DNA of 64,000 nucleotides, taken from Ideonella benzenivorans. GTDB lineage: Bacteria; Pseudomonadota; Gammaproteobacteria; Burkholderiales; Burkholderiaceae_C. The translations under genes were made by a program, and so were the position numbers. The notes beneath the pieces are model-generated. The model was not told the origin of the DNA and did no database searches. It saw only the letters and a program-made list of their open reading frames with translations. The stretch lies in assembly GCF_020387415.1 (NCBI RefSeq), contig NZ_JAGWCB010000007.1:124001-188000 (forward strand). Reading direction: 5' to 3'. Shown here one piece after another: positions 16,444 to 26,317 of the stretch (its first letter is position 1; every line of letters starts with the position of its first letter).

Positions 16444-18387
16444 TCAGGCCGCGTCGGCCGTTGCCCGGCCGGGCGCAAAGACAATGCGGCCCTTGCCGGC
16501 CCGCTTGGCCGCGTACATCGCGGCATCCGCCGCCGCCAGCAGTCCGTGGGGCGTGTCGGCCCGGGTCGTGCCAAAGGCCACCCCGACGCTGCTGCCGATC
16601 TGGACCGGCGTGCCGTCGGGCAGGGGGAAGGCCGCATGGAGCGCCTCCAGACAGCGCTGCAGGATGGGCTCCACTTCGGCCGGCTCGGCCGCGCCGGCCA
16701 GCACCAGTGCGAACTCGTCCCCCCCCAGGCGGGCCACCAGGTCGCTGGCGCGCACCTGGGCGGCCAGGCGTTCACCCACCTGGTACAGCACGGCATCGCC
16801 GGCGTCATGGCCGAAGCGGTCGTTGATGGCCTTGAAGCCATCCAGATCCATGTAGCAGACGGCCAGCCCCTGGCCTGTCTGGCCGGCGCGCTCCAGGGCG
16901 TGGCGCAGCTGGTCGTCGAAGGAGCGCCGGTTCGCCAGCCCGGTCAGCGCGTCGTGCAGGGCCAGGTGGTGGGCATGGGCTTCGCTGTGCTTCAGACCGT
17001 CGATGTCGACCAGCATCCAGACCGATTCATCCTCCGACAGCGCGGTGCCGCTGAGGTCCACCCAGATCCGTGCATCGTTCCCTGTGCGCATCAGCACCTG
17101 GGTGTGGAAGCCACCCCGCTCGCGCAGGGCGCGGTAGCCCTCCTCGCCGATGGCCTCGAAGGCCTGCTGATCGGGGTAGAGCACCCGGGTGCTGGCTTCC
17201 AGCAACACCGTGCGGTTGTGGCCGAGGATCCTGGCGGCCGCCTGGTTCAGCCACTCGATGCGGCGCTGGCGCACGCGCAGCATGCCCACCCACTCGTTCT
17301 CGATCATCAGGGCCTGCTGCCGGGCCAGGCGGGCGGTGTACTGGGCGGCCTCCCGTGCCCGAACGTGCTGGACATGGACGTAGACCGAGCCCCCCAGCAC
17401 CAGCAGCATGACCAGGGCCGTGAAGCCCCAGTGGCGCCAGGCGGCCGCTTTCCAGGGGGCAACGACGTATTGCTCGCTGCTCAGACCGGCCACCAGCACC
17501 AGCGGAAAGCCCGGCACCGCGCGGTAGGCGTAGAGACGCTCCACCTTGTCCTGGCCCTCCTTGCTGGTGTAGCGGCCGAAGGCCGGGTACTGGCGCGAGG
17601 CGGCCCGCAGTTCGGGCGAGACATGGCTCTGCCCCATGCCATCGGTGGACGGCGGGCTGCCCACCGCATGCCGGGCGACCAGCTTGAAGTCTTGGGTGCG
17701 CAGCGCGATGACGCCACCGTCGCCCAACGCCAGTTTGGAGAACAGCGTGCTGAAATGACGGGCGACCAGCACGGCATACACCACGCCCCGGACCTGCCCA
17801 TCGGGGCCGACCACCCGACGGGCCAGGATCACGCACCACTCGCTCAACACCCGGCTGACCAGTGGATCGGACAGCACCGGCCCATCGCTTTGGAGCACGC
17901 GCTGGAAGTAGGCCCGGTCGCCGATGCGGATTGGCGGCCCCCCGGTGCTGTCGGCGCCAACGGCACCGTCCACGCTGGCGAAGCGGATGGCGGCCACGAA
18001 CGGCACCAGCGGGGCCTGTTCGCGGATGGCCGTGTTCAGCAGGGCCGCGGCGCTGTGGGGGTCGGCCCCGGCGTTGACCGGCAGGCGCTGGCCGACGCTC
18101 ACCAGCGCGTTGTCCACCAACCGCAGTTCAGCCGCGAGCTCGATGCTGACACTGTGCGCCAGGTTGTCGGCCACCTCGGCCGCCCGGGCGTGGTCGGTGT
18201 CCCAGGTGGCATCCAGGTTCAAGAAGGTGGCGGTGCAGAGCAGCACGGCCACCAGGGCATTGCCCATGCCCAGCCACCAGCCCACCCGCGCCAGCGGCTG
18301 GGACGCCATCTTGGCGATGCGATCCACGAACCCTTGCTCCTGCAACAACAACCACGCCACCAGCCACCCGAACCAAGCTTGGAACAC
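16444..18387 (-). CDS. Membrane diguanylate cyclase with dCache-like and PAS domains
   Basis: Up to 647 residues: membrane segment near residues 30-52, a periplasmic sensor of the dCache type (about 55-310, with IGDRAYFQRVLQSDGPVLS), a second membrane segment (about 318-337), a PAS domain (about 355-470) and a C-terminal GGDEF domain. The active site RLGGDEF is intact (GGDEF 555-559) and an inhibitory RxxD site (RASD) lies five residues before it, so it probably makes c-di-GMP with product feedback. The start is uncertain: an in-frame GTG at 18327 has an AGGAG site at good distance and leaves the first membrane helix intact. It converges with the pqqU-like gene. Confidence 0.92.
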   Translation of the reverse strand: MFQAWFGWLVAWLLLQEQGFVDRIAKMASQPLARVGWWLGMGNALVAVLLCTATFLNLDATWDTDHARAAEVADNLAHSVSIELAAELRLVDNALVSVGQRLPVNAGADPHSAAALLNTAIREQAPLVPFVAAIRFASVDGAVGADSTGGPPIRIGDRAYFQRVLQSDGPVLSDPLVSRVLSEWCVILARRVVGPDGQVRGVVYAVLVARHFSTLFSKLALGDGGVIALRTQDFKLVARHAVGSPPSTDGMGQSHVSPELRAASRQYPAFGRYTSKEGQDKVERLYAYRAVPGFPLVLVAGLSSEQYVVAPWKAAAWRHWGFTALVMLLVLGGSVYVHVQHVRAREAAQYTARLARQQALMIENEWVGMLRVRQRRIEWLNQAAARILGHNRTVLLEASTRVLYPDQQAFEAIGEEGYRALRERGGFHTQVLMRTGNDARIWVDLSGTALSEDESVWMLVDIDGLKHSEAHAHHLALHDALTGLANRRSFDDQLRHALERAGQTGQGLAVCYMDLDGFKAINDRFGHDAGDAVLYQVGERLAAQVRASDLVARLGGDEFALVLAGAAEPAEVEPILQRCLEALHAAFPLPDGTPVQIGSSVGVAFGTTRADTPHGLLAAADAAMYAAKRAGKGRIVFAPGRATADAA

Positions 18388-18634
18388 GCTGGCGTGTTCC
18401 GGTCCGGGCGACTGCTTCCCTCAAGGGCTTGGTCATGATGTTAGGGGGGTCTGCGGGGTCAGGCTTGATGGTGGTCAAGCGCGGATCGGCGACCGGGCCG
18501 TCGCGCTTCGCGCCGGAGGTCGCCTGGTTTTGTCAGGCCTTCGCCTCCCGACGTCCCCGGGACACCGCCCAAGGCCACTCCGGCGGGTTGGCAGAACCTG
18601 GCGCCCGCTGCGCCTTCGGAGCATGGCTGGTTGG

Positions 18635-18663
18635 CCTGCCGCAGGCGCGCGACCTGCGGCAGG
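18635..18663 (-). terminator. Perfect 11-bp hairpin downstream of the TpsA gene
   Basis: CCTGCCGCAGG (18635-18645) and CCTGCGGCAGG (18653-18663) are exact reverse complements with a 7-base loop. They begin 43 bases after the TpsA stop. No T-run follows on the minus strand, so termination would need Rho or the hairpin may protect the 3' end. The rest of the 318-base gap 18388-18705 holds a small dyad GCTTGA/TCAAGC (18463-18480) and presumably the diguanylate cyclase promoter, but no recognisable gene. Confidence 0.5.
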
Positions 18664-18705
18664 AATGGGAGGATGCAGGCAAGGGACAGGCGACGGTCCC
18701 AGGCC

Positions 18706-21700
18706 TCAGCCCCGCGGCTGAAGCGCCTTGGCGTCCTCTCCCTTGAAGCGCAGCACCACGGCTTTCACCTTGTTGACGCTGACGTGCGCGCTGCGCTTGA
18801 GTGCGCTCAGCGCATAGGCGCTCAGGGTGTCGGGCGTCAGGGTCTTCAGACCGTCGTCGCCTTCCACGAGCAGGGTGCCATCGGCCAGCAGCGTGAGCTG
18901 CATCAGGGCGCTGCCACCATGGCTCAGCGCCAGTCTGGCCTGGCTGCGCGCGCTGATGTCACCGTCCAGGCGGGGTTCCGTGACCTCGTCGGTGCTGACC
19001 AGGGGCTTCAGCTCCAGGCTGCTGCCTTGGTCGATCACGTGGTTCCAGCCCTTGAAGTCGAGGCTGGTGCTCGCGGCCACGAAAACCGGCAGGTTGACCT
19101 CGGCGATGCCTTCGTCGACGCCGGTGCCTTCGGTGGCGATGCTGACACCGCCATCGGCCCGGACTTCCCCGTCGGTCGACAGCTGCATGATCGACGTGCC
19201 CGCGACCGCGCCGCTGACGCCCAGGCTGTAGAGCGTGGCCTGACCGGCCGCACCCGGCAGCAGCGCGACGGCGGCGCTGGCGCTGCCGGTGCTGTTGGCG
19301 CCCGGGTTGCCCTTGGCCTGCAGGCCGACCACGGCCGCCGAGGTGGCGGCGGTGATGTCGCCGCTGACCGTCGTCTGCGCCGGGTCGAGCTGATAGTTCG
19401 CCGCGTCGCTGCCGGTCAGGCCCAGCGTCACGGTCACAGCCTTGCCGGTGCCTGCCGTCGCGCTGTCGTAGGTGCCCGACAGCGTGACGTCCACCGTGTC
19501 GCCATCCACCAGGCCGGACACCGTGCCACCACTGACGTGGGCGGTGGTGTTGCCGTCATAGGTCTTGGTGGCGACGGTGACCGTGCCGGCCGAGACGGTT
19601 TTGGGGGTGATGTCGGCGGTGGTGCTGGCCGTGTTGCTGGCCAGTACGTAGTTGGTGGCATCCGCGCCCGTCAGGCCCAGGTCGACGCTGACCGTCTTGC
19701 CGGTGCCGGCATTCTTGGTGTCGAAGCTGCCGGCCAGGGTGGTGGACACGTTGTCGCCGGCGGCGATGCCGGACAGCGCACCGCCGCTGACGCTCGCCAC
19801 GGTGTTGCCGTCATAGACCTTGTCCGCGGCGCTGACCGCACCGGCCGAAATCGTCTTGGCGGTGATGTCGGCCTGCGCCGTGGTGGAGGTCGTGGCCAGC
19901 GCGTAGTTGCCGGCTTCGGCCCCCGTCAGGGTCAGGCCATTGACCGTCACGGTCTTGCCGGTGCCGGCGTTCTTGTCGGCGAAGCTGGCGCTGGCCTCGT
20001 TCACGGCCACCTGGTCCGCATCGCTGGCCAGCACGCCGTCCAGGCTCAGACCCGACAGCGTGGCCGCCGTCGTGCCGTCGTAGACCTTGCCGTTGGCCGT
20101 GACGCTGGCCGTCACGGTCTTGGGCGTGATGTCGGCGGTGGTGCTGGCGGTGCTGCTGGCGAGCACGTAGTTGGCGGCATCGGCGCCGCTCAGGCCCAGG
20201 CCGACGTTGACCGTCTTGCCGGTACCGGCATTCTTGTCGTCGAACTGGCCGGCCAGCGTGGTGGACACCGTGTCGCCCGCCATCAGGCCGGACAGCGCAC
20301 CGCCGCTGACGGCGGCGGCCGTCGTGCCGTCATAGACCTTGTTGGCCGCGCTCACCGCGCCGGCCGTCACGGTCTTGGCGGTGATGTCGGCGGTGGTGCT
20401 GGCGGTGCTGCTGGCGAGCACGTAGTTGGCCGCATCGGCGCCGGTCAGGCCCAGGTCGACGCTGACCGTCTTGCCGGTGCCGGCGTTCTTGTTGTCGAAC
20501 TGGCCGGTCAGGCGAGTGGCCACGCTGTCGCCGCTGACCACGCCGGCCAGCAGGCCGCCGCCGACGCTGGCAGTGGTGGTGCCGTCGTAGACCTTGTTAT
20601 CGGCCGTCACCGTGCCGGCCGAGATGGTCTTGGCGGTCACGGTGCCGATGTCGCCGCTGACGGTGTCGCTGCTCAGCCGGTAGCCGTAGACGTGCACGGT
20701 CTTGCTGTTGTCCGGGTTGGTGTTGTCACCCGGCACCGTGTCGGTGGTGCCACCGTTGGTGGCCACCCCCAGCCGCACGCCGGTGGCGGACACCGTCTTG
20801 CCGCTGCCGACGTTCTTGCTGTCGTATTGCGCCGCGCCGATGTTGGCCGCGTCAATGGACAGCTGCACGTTGTCGCCATCGATGCCGTTGGACAGCAGCC
20901 TGATGTTGTCCGCCGTCAGCGAGGTGCCACCGCTGGTGCCCGGGTTGTTCGGGTTGGTCGCCACGGTGCTCGTGGTGCTGGTGGCCGTGGTGCCGTCGTA
21001 GGTCTTGGTGACGGTACCGACCAGCGTCGCATCCACGAAGGCCGTGCGCTTGTACAGGTAGCCGTTGTTGCCCGCCTCGTCCACGTTGAGCACCTGGACC
21101 AGATCGGCCTTGGTGCCCACCGGGTTGGTGACCACGCCGTTGATGTTCTTTTGGCCGCGGTCATCGTAGGCGGCGATGTCGTTGCCGGTGCACACGCCGG
21201 CGGTGCAGGTGTAGCTGCCGTCGGATTCGCCGTAGGTGGCTTCGTAGATCTTGAAGTCCACGTCCAGGTTGCGGCCCTCGTCCTTGGACGGATCGGTGGA
21301 ATAGACCAGCCAGCGGCCTCCCGCCTGGAGGGCGTCGCTGCCGCTGTCGTTGACGAAGTTGCCCTCGGCGGCGGCCACGATGTTGTTGTGGGCCGCGATC
21401 GTGCCATTGGCGGTGATGACGAGGTTGCCGGTGCCGATGCTCGTGCCCGTCTGGTCAACCGTCTGCGTGTTGGCGGCCTGCACAAAGACCGAGCCACTGT
21501 TGTTGGTCAGCGTGCCGTTGACGACGGCGTTGCCACCGATCAGGCCCAGGTTGCCGGGGGTGTTGAAGGTGAAGGTGTTGGGCGTGCCATCGGTGTTGCC
21601 CACCTCGACGGTGCCGGTGCTGTCCGTGCGGCCGATGATCAGGCCCTTGACACCCTGGGCTTCCAGATAGGCCAGGTCGCTCTGGGAGATGAAGGTGCTG

Positions 21701-24240
21701 GTGGTGGTCAGGCCGCTGACGCTGCCGTCACGAGCCACCGTGCCGTCACCCAGCATGGCGCCTTGCGTGTCATTGACGAACAGGTTGCTGCCCGCGTCGG
21801 CCGGCTTGAGCTGCAGCGAGACCGTGCCCAGGCTGGTGGCCAGGGTGCTGTCACTCTGGTTGATGGCGATGCTGCCGGCCTGCAGGCCGATCGGGCCGGT
21901 GGTGGTGGTGGTCGCGCCCGTGCGGTCGAGCACGTAAGGCTTCAGCGTCGTGCCGGTGTCCAGCGTGATGGTGCTGTCCTTGTCGGTCTCGATGCTGGCA
22001 CCACCGTTGATGGTGTAGTCCCTCAGGTCGAGGTTGCCGCCGACGATCAGGGTGCCGCCCAGGATCACCTTGCCGGTCGATTCCCCCATCGATTGGCTTT
22101 CCGAGCCGCCGGCAGCGGTGATGTCCTTGCCGGTGTAGAGGTGGCCGCTGTCCGTGCAGGTGTTGCTGTTGTTGCAGGACAGGTCGACAGTGCTGCCATA
22201 GGTCAGCGTCGCGGTCGCACCGGTGCTGCCGAAGCTCATGTAGAAATTGCCGCCGTTGGTCGACACCGTCTTGCTGAGGACCAGGTTGCCCACGCCACCG
22301 CTGTCGGCGTCACCCGAGATGTGGATGTAGCCGCCGTTGGTGATCAGGTTCCCCGAGACGGCCAGGCCGTCTGCCCCCAGCACCGTGATGCTGCCGGCGC
22401 CCGGCAGGGTGCTGCCACCGGTCTGGTTCAGGACCTGGCCGAGGGTGTAGCCGCCGCCCACGTGGGCCGGCATCTGGCTCGGCGTCTTGTCCTCCGCGCC
22501 TTCGGCCAGCGTGCCATGGGCAACGAGGTTGAAGGTGCCCTGGTTGGTGTTGGCATCGGTGCCAACGTTGCTGCCATTGCTGAGGGCCTTGCCCACCGTG
22601 CCCGTGGCCGAGCCACCGGACTCGATGAAGATGTAGCCGGTCCCGAACACCTCCAGCGTGTTGTTGCGGTTCACGAAGGTGATCTGGGTTCTGTTCCCGA
22701 CCGCCTCGGCGTAGAAACTCACATTGGGCTGCAGGGTGATGGTGCCGTCGCCGCCGTTCTTCGACAGGTCTTCGAAGACGATGCTGTTCGTCGCCAGCAG
22801 CGCGATGGTGCCGCTGGACTGGGCTTCCAGCGTGGCCTCGTTGATCACCGAGTAGCCGGTGGTTGACACGTCGCAGCCGCTGGCGCCGCCGCAGACCATG
22901 ATGTCGGCCGGATCGAGCAGGAGCGTGCCACCGGTGCCCTGGGGCGCCAGCGTGTCGGTGTGCCCGCGGTAGTTCAAGGTCCCCTTGCCGGACACCTCGA
23001 CGAAGCCGCCATCGCCACCGTTCGCGCCACCCCGGGCGGCGATGCTGCCCGCGAAGTCATTGCGGTGGTCGGCCCAGAACACGACCGCGCCGCCGTCACC
23101 GCGGTTGGTGGCGTTGGCGCTGACCGTCACATCGCCCGCGACCTGCACGTCCTGGGCATTGGCCAGGCTGCTGTCTTCACCACGCAGGCCGCCGCCCACG
23201 CGGATGGTGCCGCCGCCGGTGGCGCCATTGGCGTTCAGCGTGGCGCCACCGCCCAGCGCCAGGGTATGCCCGGTGACGGTGATGTCGCCGCCCTGGGCCT
23301 GGGCCGAGCTGGCGTCCAGCGTGCCGGCCACGTGCACCGCGCCGTTGTCGCCGCCGTCCAGCACGATGTGGCCCCCGTTCAGGCTCAGGCCGGTGGCTTC
23401 GATCACGCCCGCGTTGTTGACCACGGTGGCCACCGCCGCGTTGGCGCTGCGCGCGCTCAGGCTGACGGTGTCGCCGCTGAGGCGGCCGTCATTCTCGACC
23501 AGCGCGTCGAGGGCGGCCTTGTCGATGGTGTAGCCCAGCAGGCCATCGCCGCCGAAGTCCAGCGTCACCTGGTCGCCTGCGGCCAGCGCGATGCTGCCCG
23601 CGGCGATGCTGCCGGTGTTGCGCACCACCGGGGCCACCAGCGCGACCACGCTGCCGGCGGTGATGCTGCCGGCGTTGCTCACCGCGCCCGCGGCGCCGCT
23701 GTTCGTGAAGCTGTAGTTGCCGGCCAGGAAGTCGCTGTCAGACAGGTTCAGCGAGCTGGCCACCAGCCCACCGACGTTGACCTGTGCGGTCTTGCCGAAA
23801 GTCACGCCCGCGCTGTTCAGGATCCAGACGTTGCCGTTGGCCGTCAGCGCGCCGTCGATCTGGCTGGCCACGCCGCTGCCCACGCGGTTGAGCGCGATGG
23901 CGTTGTTGTTGGCCTGGTTGAAGTTCACGCTGGCGGAGGCTCCAACGTCGAAGCTGCCCCAGTTGATCACCAGCTTCTGCGAGGACTGCGTGACGTTGAG
24001 CGTGTTGCCGCTCTGCGTGAGCGTGGCGGTGCCGGTGGCGATGTGGCCGTTCCTGGGCAAGGTGCTGGCATCCAGCGCCGAGGCGGCGGGAGCGGTCAGC
24101 GCAAGTGCCAGGCCGGCCGCGGCCAGCACAGCGCCGGAGGCGCGTTTGCCGCGTGCGCGGGCGGTTTCCGCCACGGCCACATAGGCGCCGATGGCTTCGT
24201 TCCAGACCAGGCGGTAGGCGTGGTTGAGGGAATGGTTCAT
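18706..24240 (-). CDS. TpsA filamentous-haemagglutinin-like exoprotein with YDG repeats
   Basis: 1844 residues. The N-terminus is an extended signal peptide (MNHSLNHAYRLVWNEAIGAY, then a hydrophobic core cut near ASALD, about residue 55), typical of two-partner secreted proteins. Next is the TPS domain (about 60-330), with NGNVWILNSAGVTFGK and QVNVGGLVASSLNLSD matching the NPNGI-type haemagglutination domain. A long beta-helix region follows, then six YDG repeats (about 1070-1640) and an unclassified tail. The start is supported by AAGGA 8 bases upstream. Its transporter TpsB is encoded 59 bases upstream, so both are one operon. The likely role is adhesion or surface contact; the target is unknown. 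Confidence 0.93.
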   Translation of the reverse strand: MNHSLNHAYRLVWNEAIGAYVAVAETARARGKRASGAVLAAAGLALALTAPAASALDASTLPRNGHIATGTATLTQSGNTLNVTQSSQKLVINWGSFDVGASASVNFNQANNNAIALNRVGSGVASQIDGALTANGNVWILNSAGVTFGKTAQVNVGGLVASSLNLSDSDFLAGNYSFTNSGAAGAVSNAGSITAGSVVALVAPVVRNTGSIAAGSIALAAGDQVTLDFGGDGLLGYTIDKAALDALVENDGRLSGDTVSLSARSANAAVATVVNNAGVIEATGLSLNGGHIVLDGGDNGAVHVAGTLDASSAQAQGGDITVTGHTLALGGGATLNANGATGGGTIRVGGGLRGEDSSLANAQDVQVAGDVTVSANATNRGDGGAVVFWADHRNDFAGSIAARGGANGGDGGFVEVSGKGTLNYRGHTDTLAPQGTGGTLLLDPADIMVCGGASGCDVSTTGYSVINEATLEAQSSGTIALLATNSIVFEDLSKNGGDGTITLQPNVSFYAEAVGNRTQITFVNRNNTLEVFGTGYIFIESGGSATGTVGKALSNGSNVGTDANTNQGTFNLVAHGTLAEGAEDKTPSQMPAHVGGGYTLGQVLNQTGGSTLPGAGSITVLGADGLAVSGNLITNGGYIHISGDADSGGVGNLVLSKTVSTNGGNFYMSFGSTGATATLTYGSTVDLSCNNSNTCTDSGHLYTGKDITAAGGSESQSMGESTGKVILGGTLIVGGNLDLRDYTINGGASIETDKDSTITLDTGTTLKPYVLDRTGATTTTTGPIGLQAGSIAINQSDSTLATSLGTVSLQLKPADAGSNLFVNDTQGAMLGDGTVARDGSVSGLTTTSTFISQSDLAYLEAQGVKGLIIGRTDSTGTVEVGNTDGTPNTFTFNTPGNLGLIGGNAVVNGTLTNNSGSVFVQAANTQTVDQTGTSIGTGNLVITANGTIAAHNNIVAAAEGNFVNDSGSDALQAGGRWLVYSTDPSKDEGRNLDVDFKIYEATYGESDGSYTCTAGVCTGNDIAAYDDRGQKNINGVVTNPVGTKADLVQVLNVDEAGNNGYLYKRTAFVDATLVGTVTKTYDGTTATSTTSTVATNPNNPGTSGGTSLTADNIRLLSNGIDGDNVQLSIDAANIGAAQYDSKNVGSGKTVSATGVRLGVATNGGTTDTVPGDNTNPDNSKTVHVYGYRLSSDTVSGDIGTVTAKTISAGTVTADNKVYDGTTTASVGGGLLAGVVSGDSVATRLTGQFDNKNAGTGKTVSVDLGLTGADAANYVLASSTASTTADITAKTVTAGAVSAANKVYDGTTAAAVSGGALSGLMAGDTVSTTLAGQFDDKNAGTGKTVNVGLGLSGADAANYVLASSTASTTADITPKTVTASVTANGKVYDGTTAATLSGLSLDGVLASDADQVAVNEASASFADKNAGTGKTVTVNGLTLTGAEAGNYALATTSTTAQADITAKTISAGAVSAADKVYDGNTVASVSGGALSGIAAGDNVSTTLAGSFDTKNAGTGKTVSVDLGLTGADATNYVLASNTASTTADITPKTVSAGTVTVATKTYDGNTTAHVSGGTVSGLVDGDTVDVTLSGTYDSATAGTGKAVTVTLGLTGSDAANYQLDPAQTTVSGDITAATSAAVVGLQAKGNPGANSTGSASAAVALLPGAAGQATLYSLGVSGAVAGTSIMQLSTDGEVRADGGVSIATEGTGVDEGIAEVNLPVFVAASTSLDFKGWNHVIDQGSSLELKPLVSTDEVTEPRLDGDISARSQARLALSHGGSALMQLTLLADGTLLVEGDDGLKTLTPDTLSAYALSALKRSAHVSVNKVKAVVLRFKGEDAKALQPRG
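19330..21020 (-). repeat. Six YDG-domain repeats inside the TpsA gene
   Basis: The motif (K/T)(V/T)YDG(T/N)T appears six times on the minus strand, with the YDG codons at 20992-21000, 20581-20589, 20326-20334, 20074-20082, 19807-19815 and 19552-19560. The last five are evenly spaced 252-267 bases apart (84-89 residues); the first is 411 bases from the second. Each unit also has KNAGTGKTV and ADAANYVL-type segments. YDG repeats form stalk-like surface domains. The near-identical DNA of the units makes length variation by recombination likely. Confidence 0.85.
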
Positions 24241-24299
24241 GGTGAGTGTCCTTGCGAATTCGGTCGGTGACGGCGGCGTCTCTGGGGACTCGGCCGGGC

Positions 24300-26024
24300 T
24301 CAGTAGGCGACGTTCAGCTGCACCCAGGCGCGTGATCGCGCGGCGCGGCCATCGGCGTCCAGCCCGGTGGCGCTGCGGCCGGGGTTGCGGCCGATCACGT
24401 GGGCCCAGGCGCTGCGCAGGTTCCAGCGCTCGCCCGCGAGGTTGAAGCCCAGGCCCGCGCCCGTCAGCGTGTAGCGGTTGGCCTGTCCTTCGGGCAGCGC
24501 GCCGCTCCACAGGTTGTGGTGCTGGGTGACCCAGCCGGCATCGAAGAAGACCAGGGCCTGGCCGCGCAGGTCGAAGGCGCGCACGTCACGCCGCAGTTCG
24601 AGGTTCAGCAACGTGCCTTCGTCGCCCGAGGCTTCGCCCACGGGGTAGGCGCGCACGCCGGACGGGCCGCCCAGGATGAATTTCTCGGAGGAGTCGAGGT
24701 TGGCGGTGGCGAACTGGCCGTTGGCCGCGAGCAGCACCGACCAGTCCGCCAGCCCCGGCAGGGTCTGGGTGCGGGCCAGGCGCCAGCTCAGCTTTTGATA
24801 GCTGCCTTGCGTGCCGGCCCCGAGGCGATCGGCCTCGTTGTCGTCGGCGTTGCCCGACAGGCCCACGGTGCCGGAGGTGATGCCGGCGCCGAAGTCGAAG
24901 GAGCCACCACCGCCCAGCTCGTCGTAGTGGTTGCCGGAAAGGCCCAGCGTCGCGCTGTCGACCACGCGGCGGTGCAGCGCCACGCCCAGCGTGTCGTCGT
25001 CCAGCCGGGTGTCGGCGGCGTCGAGCGTGGCCCACAGGTTGCGCTCACGGCCGCGTATCAGCGGGTAGCTCAGGCCGGCGCCGAGCGTGCGCGCGGTTCC
25101 GGTGAGGTCCAGCGGCGCCAGATCGAGGCCGACGCGGTAATGCATGTAGGACGCATTGACGTTGGCGCGCAGGCCTTCGGGCAGCACGCCCCAGGCATAG
25201 CTCAGCGCGGCCTGGTGGGTGCGGCTGGTCTCGCTGAGCGAGAGGTCGGCCACGTCCTCGTGCTCGAGCGGACGGAACCAGCTGCCATGGACGCCGACCC
25301 GCACGGAGCCGGTGTAGCGGTTGGTGAAGTTGTCGACCGAGGCCCCCAGACCCCAGGGCCGTTGCGTCTGCACCTGCGTCTGGATGCGGCTGGTGCCGGG
25401 CTGCTCTCCCTTGTCCAGCGCGGAGCGCACGCTGATGCCGGGCACGTCGCGCATCAGCAGCAGCGCGCGCTCCACGTCCTCGGCGCGGGCCGGCCCGTCG
25501 TGCAGGTTGGCATCGGCGATCGCGCGCAGACGCGCCTGCAGGGCTTCGTCACCACCGTTCAGGGTCAGCCGGCCGGGGCCCTCCTGCAGCCGTCCGGCGA
25601 GCACGGCGATCTGCAGCTCGCCGCCGCTCAGGTCCTGGCGCGGCAGGTAGGCGCGTGCCAGCAGGTAGCCCTTGGCCTGCAGCCGCGCGGTGACGCGCGC
25701 CGCCAGGGCCTGCAACTGGCCGTGGTTCAGGCGCTGGCCCAGCGCATCGGCCACCCAGGATTGCAGTTCGGCCTCGGTGGCCAGGTCCTCGGCGCCGGTG
25801 AAGCGCACGCGCGACACCAGGGCGCTCAGACCGGGGCCTGCCGGGGTGGCGGCCGGTGCGGCCTCCAGCCCGGGCTCGGCGGCGTGCTGACGCGGCGGCG
25901 TCTCGACGCGCTGGCGTTCATTGAGCAGCTGACCGGCATCCGGCGGTGCCGCCAGCACCAGCAGCGGTGACAGGCCCAGGAGCGCCGACGCCATGCGCAG
26001 GCGCTTGATTCGTTGCAACTTCAT
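24300..26024 (-). CDS. TpsB outer-membrane transporter (ShlB/FhaC/HecB family)
   Basis: 574 residues: signal peptide (cut near LVLAAP), two POTRA domains (about 70-215; VSRVRFTGAEDLATEAELQ and GGELQIAVLAGRLQEG) and a 16-strand barrel. The conserved VRAYP motif of the family is present in GGPSGVRAYPVGEASGDEG. The protein ends in an aromatic residue (LNVAY), as outer-membrane barrels do. It exports the TpsA encoded directly downstream. The ribosome site is AAAAGGGA before the ATG. The promoter region is shared with the divergent response-regulator gene at 26318. Confidence 0.95.
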   Translation of the reverse strand: MKLQRIKRLRMASALLGLSPLLVLAAPPDAGQLLNERQRVETPPRQHAAEPGLEAAPAATPAGPGLSALVSRVRFTGAEDLATEAELQSWVADALGQRLNHGQLQALAARVTARLQAKGYLLARAYLPRQDLSGGELQIAVLAGRLQEGPGRLTLNGGDEALQARLRAIADANLHDGPARAEDVERALLLMRDVPGISVRSALDKGEQPGTSRIQTQVQTQRPWGLGASVDNFTNRYTGSVRVGVHGSWFRPLEHEDVADLSLSETSRTHQAALSYAWGVLPEGLRANVNASYMHYRVGLDLAPLDLTGTARTLGAGLSYPLIRGRERNLWATLDAADTRLDDDTLGVALHRRVVDSATLGLSGNHYDELGGGGSFDFGAGITSGTVGLSGNADDNEADRLGAGTQGSYQKLSWRLARTQTLPGLADWSVLLAANGQFATANLDSSEKFILGGPSGVRAYPVGEASGDEGTLLNLELRRDVRAFDLRGQALVFFDAGWVTQHHNLWSGALPEGQANRYTLTGAGLGFNLAGERWNLRSAWAHVIGRNPGRSATGLDADGRAARSRAWVQLNVAY

Positions 26025-26098
26025 TGGTTCCCTTTTCTGCTCGTTCGTTCATCCATGGCGGACCCGCGGCTTGGTGGCGGATCCGTCGGTCCTGGCGC

Positions 26099-26160
26099 TT
26101 TATCGGTGAGTGGGTTGCACCGGGCTTTTGCGGAAACGGACGAAGCTTTTGGGGAACGGA
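26099..26160 (-). promoter_or_regulatory. Candidate operator: direct repeats 21 bp apart before tpsB
   Basis: In the 293-base divergent gap 26025-26317, GCTTTTGCGGAAACGGA (26124-26140) is repeated as GCTTTTGGGGAACGGA (26145-26160), a 21-bp period. AraC-type proteins bind direct repeats about two helical turns apart, and the divergent gene encodes a response regulator with an AraC output domain. A minus-strand -10-like GATAAA lies at 26099-26104, which would put the -35 position at the edge of the first repeat. This layout fits activation of tpsBA. Nothing else recognisable is in the gap. Confidence 0.5.
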
Positions 26161-26317
26161 ATTAGGGGGGCGCGGCGTTTGGATTTCCGTGGATCAATCA
26201 CAGCTGCGTTGGCGAACTGCAACGATTTGTGAACGGGCGGCGCTGCACAATGAAATCCACTTCAACCAATGCCAGCCCCACCGATTCGTGACGAGCGTCC
26301 CGTCGTTGGCAAGTGCC

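Noticed and set aside
19330-21020. Regularly spaced repeats that might suggest a CRISPR array or satellite
   Set aside because: The period of 252-267 bases is in frame and encodes YDG domains, so it is a protein repeat.
18631-22866. Open antisense frame of 1411 codons across the tpsA gene
   Set aside because: It is a by-product of the GC-rich repeats on the other strand. The translation is Gly/Ala/Arg/His-rich, has no domain, and the minus-strand TpsA has clear domains and a signal peptide.
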